Source of the DNA: CAZLPZ01 sp964561535
GTDB lineage: Bacteria; Pseudomonadota; Alphaproteobacteria; Micavibrionales; Micavibrionaceae
Length of the DNA: 32,662 bases
Assembly (NCBI GenBank): GCA_964561535.1
Contig: CAZLPZ010000019.1
Coordinates: forward strand, 1-32,662
Reading direction: 5' to 3'
The translations under genes and the position numbers were made by a program. This document shows positions 22,349 to 29,370 of the stretch, piece after piece. Within the stretch, counting starts at the first letter, position 1. The number at the start of each line of letters is the position of its first letter. A model generated the notes under the pieces. That model had not been told where the DNA came from, did not search any database, and was given only the letters and a program-made list of their open reading frames with translations.

Positions 22349-25300
22349 ATGAAACCTTTTCTTAAAAAATTAATCGATCTGATCGCCCATCCGGGACTCG
22401 TCTTTATCAGCTGCGGATGGTTGATGGTATTACTGGTGATCGGCACAATTGCACAACGGTATGTAGGCCTGTTCGTCGCCCAAAATTTCTTTTTCTACAG
22501 TTGGGTGTTAATGGTAGGACCTGTTCCCCTGCCGGGCGGCATGACCACCATGTGTGCGTTGACACTGGGCCTTTTGGTCAAACTACTATTCAAAAGTGAC
22601 GCCACGGTCAAACGGTTGGGTGCGATTGTATCGCATATCGGCGCGCTCCTCCTTATGGTCGGGGCAGTTATCACCTTTTATACCGCAGTAGACGGCGCGA
22701 TCACGTTATTCCCCGGCGATACATCCGACACTTTCACTGCCTATCATGATCGTGAATGGGTAGCATTTAACGATGAAACAAACGCCGTTTTATCACGCCT
22801 TGATTTCAATGCCGCGCGCAAAGAGGCAACGATTAAAATACCCGACACATCCATCACCGCAACGATCATCAAATCATGCCGCAACTGCGCGTTTACGACG
22901 CGCGATCCAAAAAACATCACCGCTGACTTACGCGGCCGCGCCCGTGATTTTGATATCACCCCCCTCCCCCCCGAACAACAGGATGAAGATAATCGCGCAG
23001 CAGCTCTGTTTCAAATTACAGGTACGGACAGCGAAAAGGATGGCATTCATTTATCCGCAGATTTCATTTCATTAAGTCCATTTATTGATTATAAAGGTAA
23101 GCGCTTTCATATCGCAATCCGTAAGGTCCAATTTCCTCTCCCTTTTAAAATTGAACTGACGGCCTTTCGCCACGACACGCACCCCGGCACCGATATGGCG
23201 CGGTTTTATGAATCAGATATTATCGTGCATGAAAATGGGACGTCATGGCCAGCAACAATTCGCATGAACGCGCCCTTTCGATATCGCGGATATACGTTTT
23301 ATCAATCATCCCTTATTAAGGATCAAAATCGTGACGGCACCGTCATTGCTGTTGTCAAAAATGACGGACATGCCTATCCTTATATCGCCAGTTTTATCAT
23401 GGCATTGGGGGTACTTATTCACCTTATTAAACGGCTTCTCAAAAAACCCCGCGTACTGAACACATTACCTATTTCTTTAACCGTAAAAACGGTCACAATT
23501 ATTCTCTTATCCACTTTTATTTTTCCTTCAATATCACAGGCAGATTCATATAAAGATGTTTTTTTAAACCGTCCCTTACATGATGCATTTGCAACGATTC
23601 CCATTCAAAATCAAGGTCGCATTAAACCAATCGATACATTCGCAAGATCGATACTTGAAACATTTTCAGGACGGGATTACACAGAAAATAATGACGCCGT
23701 TACCTGGATTGCACGCGTCCTGTTTACCCCCGAAACCGTACAATCCGAAAAAATCTTTCGCATTCAGAATAATGCGGTGCGCGACACATTGGGATTAACA
23801 GACCGCACAGGGCACAGATACAGCATCACGGAAATCATTCCCGCTTTAACCCGCGCGCGCGACATCTGGGGGCCATTAACCACGCGTCCTCAAAAAGATC
23901 TATCTTTGCCCCAAAAGCAACTTTTAGAACTTGTTCAAAATGTTGATACATATATTGATCTATCAGGTACCTTTGTAAGGCATCATCGTAATTTACTAAT
24001 TGATAATCCAAATATTGCCAATTTATTAAATATTCCAGTAGGCACACATTTATCAATAAGCGATTTAAAATCACATCAAAAAGAACTTTTACGCGCGATG
24101 ACGGCGCTCAACAAAAAGGCGGCGCAGCAAAAATCTACAGATAAAATGTTACCCCATGAAAAAATGCTGATTCAATTAATTGCCCTTATGCAGGAAATGG
24201 ATATGCGGCCCCCGGCACAGCTTTTTCGTGTGATCCCAGACAGCCAAAAAAATGTATCCCCCCAAACATCTTCGGCTTGGTCACCCCCCCAAGACAATAT
24301 TAATAATGATTTGACAATAACCTGGCAGCAACTCGCACAAGAAATCTCATCGCAAAATACAGTTGATATCACAAAGTCTCTGGCACTTATCAAAGAAAAA
24401 ACAAGGATCGATACACCCATACGATCATTTAAAATTGAACATATTTTAAATACCTATCATCCCATGACGATCAGTTTAATTTTATATACGATCGCGTTAA
24501 TCAGTGTTTTTTTAATGACCGTAACAAAATGGCACCCACAGATACACCAGACCATTATTGTGACCATGATCACAACACTTTTATTTGCAATATCGCTACA
24601 TCTTTTTGGAATTATGGGCCGAATGATTATATTATCGCGTCCACCAGTAACAAATTTATACGACTCGATTTTGTTTGTCGGAATCATCAGCGTCATTGGA
24701 CTATCCCTAACCGCCTTATTCAAACATGATAAACTTTATATAGTCCTTGCAGCCATCACCGCTATTTTATTGCAATCAATCGGATTAAAATTTGATACCG
24801 AAGGCGATACACTACAAATTTTATCGGCCGTTCTGGATACAAATTTCTGGCTCGCAACGCACGTCGTCATGATTACATGCGGATATGCCACATCAATCAT
24901 CACGGCCATGATTGCACACACGGCGCTTTTTTACCGCATCATCCAACCACACGATTCATCACGCACCGCTACTCTATATCGCACAACAAACACAGCCTCG
25001 TTTATCGCATTATTCACCACAACCGTTGGAACAATTTTAGGAGGTATCTGGGCCGATCAATCCTGGGGACGTTTTTGGGGGTGGGATCCAAAAGAAAACG
25101 GCGCCTTATTAATCGTTCTTTGGCTAATATGGGTTTTACATGGCCGCATCGGTGGATTTATACACGAAGTGGGCACCCTTGCTCTGCTCGCGACACTCAA
25201 CGTTATTGTCGCGCTTGCTTGGTTTGGTGTCAATTTATTGGGCGTCGGGTTGCATTCATATGGATTTACACAAAACGCAACAATTGGATTAATATTATTT

Positions 25301-25372
25301 TGTACAATTGAAATCGCTATAATCTTGGGCGCCGTTACATTTTTAAAATTTCGAAAGTCTTTCGCCTCATGA
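22349..25372 (+). CDS. Fused cytochrome c synthase CcsBA (ResB-ResC, System II)
   Basis: System II exports haem and attaches it to CXXCH motifs of apocytochromes c. The N-terminal half is ResB/CcsB-like: membrane helices at MVLLVIGTIAQRYVGLF and VSHIGALLLMVGAVITFYTAVDGAITLFPG, a large periplasmic region, and NAPFRYRGYTFYQSSL. A long hydrophilic periplasmic linker follows (about 400-680). The C-terminal third is CcsA with VTNLYDSILF, several helices, WLATHVVM, the haem-handling motif WGRFWGWDPKENG near residue 905, and the conserved histidine in GVGLHSYGF. At 1007 residues it matches fused CcsBA proteins. An alternative GTG start at 22310 is possible; neither has a good ribosome site. The thioredoxin gene overlaps its stop by four bases. 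Confidence 0.9.
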   Translation: MKPFLKKLIDLIAHPGLVFISCGWLMVLLVIGTIAQRYVGLFVAQNFFFYSWVLMVGPVPLPGGMTTMCALTLGLLVKLLFKSDATVKRLGAIVSHIGALLLMVGAVITFYTAVDGAITLFPGDTSDTFTAYHDREWVAFNDETNAVLSRLDFNAARKEATIKIPDTSITATIIKSCRNCAFTTRDPKNITADLRGRARDFDITPLPPEQQDEDNRAAALFQITGTDSEKDGIHLSADFISLSPFIDYKGKRFHIAIRKVQFPLPFKIELTAFRHDTHPGTDMARFYESDIIVHENGTSWPATIRMNAPFRYRGYTFYQSSLIKDQNRDGTVIAVVKNDGHAYPYIASFIMALGVLIHLIKRLLKKPRVLNTLPISLTVKTVTIILLSTFIFPSISQADSYKDVFLNRPLHDAFATIPIQNQGRIKPIDTFARSILETFSGRDYTENNDAVTWIARVLFTPETVQSEKIFRIQNNAVRDTLGLTDRTGHRYSITEIIPALTRARDIWGPLTTRPQKDLSLPQKQLLELVQNVDTYIDLSGTFVRHHRNLLIDNPNIANLLNIPVGTHLSISDLKSHQKELLRAMTALNKKAAQQKSTDKMLPHEKMLIQLIALMQEMDMRPPAQLFRVIPDSQKNVSPQTSSAWSPPQDNINNDLTITWQQLAQEISSQNTVDITKSLALIKEKTRIDTPIRSFKIEHILNTYHPMTISLILYTIALISVFLMTVTKWHPQIHQTIIVTMITTLLFAISLHLFGIMGRMIILSRPPVTNLYDSILFVGIISVIGLSLTALFKHDKLYIVLAAITAILLQSIGLKFDTEGDTLQILSAVLDTNFWLATHVVMITCGYATSIITAMIAHTALFYRIIQPHDSSRTATLYRTTNTASFIALFTTTVGTILGGIWADQSWGRFWGWDPKENGALLIVLWLIWVLHGRIGGFIHEVGTLALLATLNVIVALAWFGVNLLGVGLHSYGFTQNATIGLILFCTIEIAIILGAVTFLKFRKSFAS

Positions 25373-25974
25373 ATCGTTTCATTATCCCGATAACAACCAT
25401 TTTATTGGCGGCTTTTATTTACGCAGGAAGCCTTATTTATGATCATGTCATAAGCACAACATCAAAACCAAAAGAATTCATCGCCACAATCACATCAGCA
25501 CCAGAAAAAAATATACATGCCCTCGTTCCTGATTTTAAATTTACGCCATTAGAGGGTAAAGAATTTCATATCAAAGACCTGCGCGGATCTGTTGTCATTT
25601 TAAATTTTTGGGCTTCCTGGTGTGCTCCCTGTGTCGCCGAATTTCCAGACCTTTTGGACATTATCGACCAATACAATGGAAAAATTATTTTGGTTGCATT
25701 ATCCAGTGATCAAACACAAGCCTCTGTTGAAAAATTTATTGCGGCTCAAAGTAAAAAGCATGGGGCCGAAATCAATAAAAAATCCGTCTTCATTGGACTT
25801 GATCCCGGGCGGCGTATTACGCGCGATTTATTTAACGTCACAACATATCCCGAAAGTTTTATTCTGGATTCTAATGGTCAGATCATTAAACACATCATCG
25901 GGATAGACGATTGGCATAAAGGTTCAACGCAAGAAATACTTAAATCCCTTACAAAAGATAAATCAAAACTATAA
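25369..25974 (+). CDS. Membrane-anchored TlpA/ResA-like thioredoxin (CcsX role likely)
   Basis: A 201-residue protein with an N-terminal anchor (about residues 5-25) followed by a periplasmic thioredoxin fold. The active site is WASWCAPC (Cys85, Cys88), preceded by HALVPDFKFTPLEGKEFHIKDLRGSVVILNF, with the cis-proline in TTYPESFILDSNG. Such proteins keep the CXXCH cysteines of apocytochrome c reduced before haem attachment. The ATGA overlap with ccsBA (25369-25372) makes them one translational unit and supports that role over general disulfide chemistry. Confidence 0.92.
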   Translation: MNRFIIPITTILLAAFIYAGSLIYDHVISTTSKPKEFIATITSAPEKNIHALVPDFKFTPLEGKEFHIKDLRGSVVILNFWASWCAPCVAEFPDLLDIIDQYNGKIILVALSSDQTQASVEKFIAAQSKKHGAEINKKSVFIGLDPGRRITRDLFNVTTYPESFILDSNGQIIKHIIGIDDWHKGSTQEILKSLTKDKSKL

Positions 25975-26007
25975 TTCTTTTCTAATGAAAACATTCCCAA
26001 TATCGGG

Positions 26008-26013
26008 TATAAT
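26008..26013 (+). promoter_or_regulatory. Possible -10 element just before the permease gene
   Basis: A perfect TATAAT seven bases before the ATG at 26020, without a clear -35 or ribosome site. If used, the transcript would start at or near the start codon. Confidence 0.3.
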
Positions 26014-26019
26014 CCAATT

Positions 26020-26691
26020 ATGTTTGCAACCGTTCTCGACATCCTAATCACCTATCGCATGGCGTTTTTTGATGGCTTGATTGTCACATTAGAACTCTGT
26101 GCAATTATTTGGACAGTTGGAATTCTCATCGGAACAACGCTTGGTATTTTTGCCGCACGCCACCATAGAATCATCGGTATAGCCGCCCGAATAATTTCAT
26201 TTTTTTTAGGTGCCGTTCCTTTACTTGTCTTCATGTTCTGGCTGCATTATCCTGTCCAGGCAATGTTCAATGTCGTGATTAACCCCTTTTATACAGCTGC
26301 ATTTACGTTAACATTCCTGAATATATTTGGCGTCGCCGATTTAATACGCACAGCACTTGATGATTTTCCAACACAATATACTACTGCGGCACGTGTGACC
26401 GGCCTGACACGTCGGCAAATAATTTTAAATATTCAATTGCCCTTAATTTTCCGATCGATACTCCCCAGTCTTTTATTACTCCAAGTCGCTATGTTACATG
26501 CAACGTTATTCACCAGTATGATTTCGGTCGAAGAATTATTTCGTGTTGCACAACGCATCAATGCCCAGATTTATAAGCCAATTGAAATTTATACAGCCCT
26601 TGGAATTTTCTTTTTGGCTATTTGCCTCCCGGTCAATTTCTTTGCTTTATGGTTTAAAAATAAATATACACGCAACGTGTCGGAAAGGTAA
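26020..26691 (+). CDS. Polar amino acid ABC transporter permease (HisM/GlnP family)
   Basis: This 223-residue inner-membrane protein has about five hydrophobic helices. The family N-terminus FFDGLIVTLELCAIIWTVGILIGTTLGIFAA and the cytoplasmic EAA loop (TTAARVTGLTRRQIILNIQLPLIFRSILPSL) that docks with the ATPase are present. It would form a homodimeric channel with the ATPase encoded three bases downstream. No binding-protein gene is present, so the substrate is unknown. Its position 45 bases after the thioredoxin gene is compatible with co-transcription with ccsBA, which makes a thiol amino acid such as cystine an attractive but untested guess. Confidence 0.88.
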   Translation: MFATVLDILITYRMAFFDGLIVTLELCAIIWTVGILIGTTLGIFAARHHRIIGIAARIISFFLGAVPLLVFMFWLHYPVQAMFNVVINPFYTAAFTLTFLNIFGVADLIRTALDDFPTQYTTAARVTGLTRRQIILNIQLPLIFRSILPSLLLLQVAMLHATLFTSMISVEELFRVAQRINAQIYKPIEIYTALGIFFLAICLPVNFFALWFKNKYTRNVSER

Positions 26692-26694
26692 AAT

Positions 26695-27435
26695 ATGCTG
26701 ACCTGTACTGACATTCATAAATCTTTTAACGACGGAACGCTGAATATTTTAAACGGCGTCTCTTGCACAATTAATCCAGGTCAAATTACGTGTTTAATCG
26801 GTCCCTCAGGATCGGGGAAAACAACATTATTGCGTGCCCTTGCCCTTCTTGAATCTCCTGATCATGGCACAGTCATGGTGGATGATCAGGTCTATTCATT
26901 TCCATTAAAAGACAGTGCGACCGTAATACCACCCTGGCCACAACTTACCGTTGTCTTTCAATCCCTTTTCTTGTGGCCACATTTAACTTTGTATGAAAAT
27001 ATAGCTCTACCTGCACGAAATTTTATTGCAGATGCGCAACTTCTCGATTCTCAAATTATGCATTTGGCCGAAAAATTTGATATGACCGGCTTTATTCACC
27101 GGTACCCAAATGAAACATCCCTGGGACAACGACAACGCGTAGCATTGGCCCGTGCATTGATCCTGCGACCCAAATATGTATTACTGGATGAAATTACATC
27201 AGCTCTGGATGTCGAGCAAATCGAAGGAATCCTCGAATATTTGCTGCACCTAAAATCACAGAATGTTGGTGTTTTTTTAATTACACACTTAATCGGCTTT
27301 GCGCGTCGTGCTGCGGATCAAATTTTATTTATCAATAACGGCATCATCGAGGAAAAAGGCGGACCAGAGATTTTACTGTCACCTCAATCCGTACGATTAC
27401 AAAAATTTTTACGAACCATTGAAGCCGCTAGCTAA
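26695..27435 (+). CDS. Polar amino acid ABC transporter ATP-binding protein
   Basis: A 246-residue ATPase, normal length for the HisP/GlnQ family. Walker A GPSGSGKT is at 36-43, the Q-loop glutamine is Gln89, and Walker B YVLLDE ends in catalytic Glu166; the switch histidine is His198. Three positions deviate from consensus: the signature reads TSLGQ instead of LSGGQ (141-145), the residue after Glu166 is Ile not Pro (DEITSALD), and THL replaces THE after the switch histidine. The ATP-hydrolysis residues are all there, so it should be active. It starts three bases after the permease and ends three bases from the convergent pdhC stop without any terminator between. Confidence 0.9.
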   Translation: MLTCTDIHKSFNDGTLNILNGVSCTINPGQITCLIGPSGSGKTTLLRALALLESPDHGTVMVDDQVYSFPLKDSATVIPPWPQLTVVFQSLFLWPHLTLYENIALPARNFIADAQLLDSQIMHLAEKFDMTGFIHRYPNETSLGQRQRVALARALILRPKYVLLDEITSALDVEQIEGILEYLLHLKSQNVGVFLITHLIGFARRAADQILFINNGIIEEKGGPEILLSPQSVRLQKFLRTIEAAS

Positions 27436-27438
27436 AAA

Positions 27439-28752
27439 TTACACGATCATCGCCAACGGATTTTCAATCATCCGTTTAAACACCTGTAAAAATTCGGCGC
27501 CCACCGCCCCATCAACCGCGCGATGATCCACCGATAACGTCACGGTCATGACGGTGCGCACCTCGATCCGGCCGGCGACCACGACCGCGCGCTCGACCCC
27601 CGCCCCCACCGCCAAAATACACGCCTGAGGCGGGTTGATGATCGCCGAAAATTCGCGGATGCCGAACATGCCCAAATTCGAAATGCTGAACGTCCCACCT
27701 TGAAATTCCACCGGCTTTAACTTACCAGCCTTGGCACGTGCGGCCAAATCTTTCATCTCGTTTGAAATGTCCACCAACGATTTTGTCTCGGCCATTTTAA
27801 TGATCGGCGTGATTAACCCATTGGGGGTCGCAACCGCCACCGAAATATCGGCGTGATCAAATTGCAAAATCGCCTCATCCGTCCAGGCCACATTTGCTGT
27901 TGGGTACGCGTGCAGCGCCGATGCCACCGCCTTGATCACAAAATCATTGACCGATAATTTATACGCGCCATTCGCGTGATCATTTAAATCGGCCCGCGCC
28001 GCAAGCAACGGGTCGAGCACGCAATCGGTCGTCAAATAAAAATGTGGGATCGTTTGTTTTGATTCAGATAACCGCGCGGCGATGATTTTGCGCACAGCAC
28101 TATTCGGTTGCGGCGTGTATGCCATGCCGTAGGCGTCGGCCAAGGCCCGCGCGTCAGGCGTCGTGTCGTCCCGGCGAAGGCTGGGACCTCGCGACATCTG
28201 GGCCCCGGTCTTCGCCGGGGCGACCGTCATTCCCATCACATCATCCTTAACAATTCTCCCCTTTGGGCCCGACCCACGAACCCCCCGCAAATCAACACGG
28301 CGTTCGGCCGCAATCCGTTTTGCCAAGGGCGATGCGATAATACGGGCGTCATCCCCGTGCAGGCGGGGATCCGGCATAATTGTCTTATTTTCATTTTTAA
28401 GACCAATATTTTGTAGTTCTGAAATTGGTGATAAATTATTTTGCCGGATCCCCGCCTGCGCTGGCGTGACGGCGGGGGGCGCGGCGATCACAACATCCGC
28501 CACATTTTCATTTTTCGCGAGCAACACCGCAATCACGGCATTCACGGCAACGCCCGTGGTGCCGGCCTGGACAATAATTTTACCCAATTTTCCCTCGTCC
28601 GCCGCCTCGACCTCCATCGTCGCCTTGTCGGTTTCAATCTCGGCAATCACGTCACCGGATTTCACCATATCACCCTCTTTTTTCAACCATTTCGCCAGTG
28701 TCCCTTCGGTCATCGTGGGCGACAACGCCGGCATCAAAATATTCGTGGGCAT
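27439..28752 (-). CDS. pdhC: Pyruvate dehydrogenase E2, dihydrolipoamide acetyltransferase
   Basis: E2 core of the pyruvate dehydrogenase complex, moving the acetyl group from lipoate to CoA. Lipoyl domain at 1-80 with the lipoylated Lys43 in ETDKATMEVEA. Peripheral subunit-binding domain at about 137-172 (ASPLAKRIAAERRVDLRGVRGSGPKGRIVKDDV). Catalytic domain from about 215, ending with His410 and Asp414 in DHRAVDG. Two extra segments, about 94-136 and 177-198, are encoded by palindromic repeats inserted in frame into the two linkers (28347-28471 and 28163-28224). The gene is separated from pdhB by an unrelated plus-strand gene, so it needs its own promoter in 28753-28984. Confidence 0.95.
   Translation of the reverse strand: MPTNILMPALSPTMTEGTLAKWLKKEGDMVKSGDVIAEIETDKATMEVEAADEGKLGKIIVQAGTTGVAVNAVIAVLLAKNENVADVVIAAPPAVTPAQAGIRQNNLSPISELQNIGLKNENKTIMPDPRLHGDDARIIASPLAKRIAAERRVDLRGVRGSGPKGRIVKDDVMGMTVAPAKTGAQMSRGPSLRRDDTTPDARALADAYGMAYTPQPNSAVRKIIAARLSESKQTIPHFYLTTDCVLDPLLAARADLNDHANGAYKLSVNDFVIKAVASALHAYPTANVAWTDEAILQFDHADISVAVATPNGLITPIIKMAETKSLVDISNEMKDLAARAKAGKLKPVEFQGGTFSISNLGMFGIREFSAIINPPQACILAVGAGVERAVVVAGRIEVRTVMTVTLSVDHRAVDGAVGAEFLQVFKRMIENPLAMIV
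28163..28224. repeat. Palindromic element inside pdhC, second linker
   Basis: GTCGTCCCGGCGAAGGCTGG at one end and CCCCGGTCTTCGCCGGGG with GCGAC at the other form an imperfect palindrome. Read in the pdhC frame it gives VAPAKTGAQMSRGPSLRRDD between the subunit-binding and catalytic domains. Confidence 0.75.
28347..28471. repeat. Palindromic element inside pdhC, first linker
   Basis: Inverted ends of about 30 bases match at 26 of 30 positions, with 18 identical bases in a row (GCAGGCGGGGATCCGGCA and its complement). They flank a 65-base A/T-rich centre. The pdhC frame reads straight through it: PAVTPAQAGIRQ...MPDPRLHGDD. Confidence 0.85.
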
Positions 28753-28984
28753 TCATACTCTCCTGACATAAAATCTGCTCCGCAGTGAATACGATTATAG
28801 GGCACTGCACAAGACGCAGTGCAAAAAAATCCCCCTGCCCTCATACCCCCCAAAACCAGCAAATTGAAATATTATTGCATATTGCGTTTGGGTGCATTTT
28901 TTTAGTTTTTTATGTTGGTTTTTTCAGATATAAAGCAAGACCGTTACTTATAATATACATAATATTTAACCGAGAGAGGGTACT

Positions 28985-29302
28985 ATGCCAGATAAACCTA
29001 AAGATATAAAACGTGCTGTGAATGCCTTCGACGCATATTTTGGAACACCTAAAGAAGATCCACGGCGGGGACACTTTCGTAAGGCAGTGGCTTTCGTTGC
29101 AGCGAACTGCCCGGCACTTACACAAGAAATTTTAAAAAGTGGTGCTCTTACCGGCCCCCAAATTGATAACGCAAGAAAAGGGAATAGAACTGGTGCTTCT
29201 GATGATTCTCGAATTCAAACTGGAAAAGTTGTTTGCGCGGCCGCTCGGACTCACAAACTACCCATCCCTGAATCTTTAATCACCACCCTCGGCATAAACT
29301 AA
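28985..29302 (+). CDS. Unknown small protein splitting the PDH cluster
   Basis: A 105-residue soluble, basic protein with no recognised domain (MPDKPKDIKRAVNAFDAYFGTPKEDPRR...). The middle part (AVAFVAANCPALTQEILKSGALTGPQIDNARKG) could be a small helical fold with a turn between helices, but there is no clear helix-turn-helix. GAGAGGG lies 6 bases before the ATG and a TATAAT at 28949-28954 upstream, and a strong terminator follows at 29309, so it looks like a self-contained transcription unit. It lies on the opposite strand between pdhB and pdhC, suggesting insertion as a unit. Confidence 0.75.
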   Translation: MPDKPKDIKRAVNAFDAYFGTPKEDPRRGHFRKAVAFVAANCPALTQEILKSGALTGPQIDNARKGNRTGASDDSRIQTGKVVCAAARTHKLPIPESLITTLGIN

Positions 29303-29308
29303 AATCAA

Positions 29309-29334
29309 AAACCCCCGGCATACACCGGGGGTTT
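29309..29334. terminator. Bidirectional terminator
   Basis: AAACCCCCGG (29309-29318) pairs perfectly with CCGGGGGTTT (29325-29334) around CATACA. The A/T-rich flanks on both sides let it end both the small plus-strand gene and the pdhB transcript. Confidence 0.8.
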
Positions 29335-29370
29335 ATAATTTCTGCTATTCTTAATGTCTATAGACAGACT

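Noticed and set aside
28163..28771. Long plus-strand ORF over pdhC
   Set aside because: Opposite-strand shadow of a conserved enzyme, extended by GC-rich repeats; no ribosome site.
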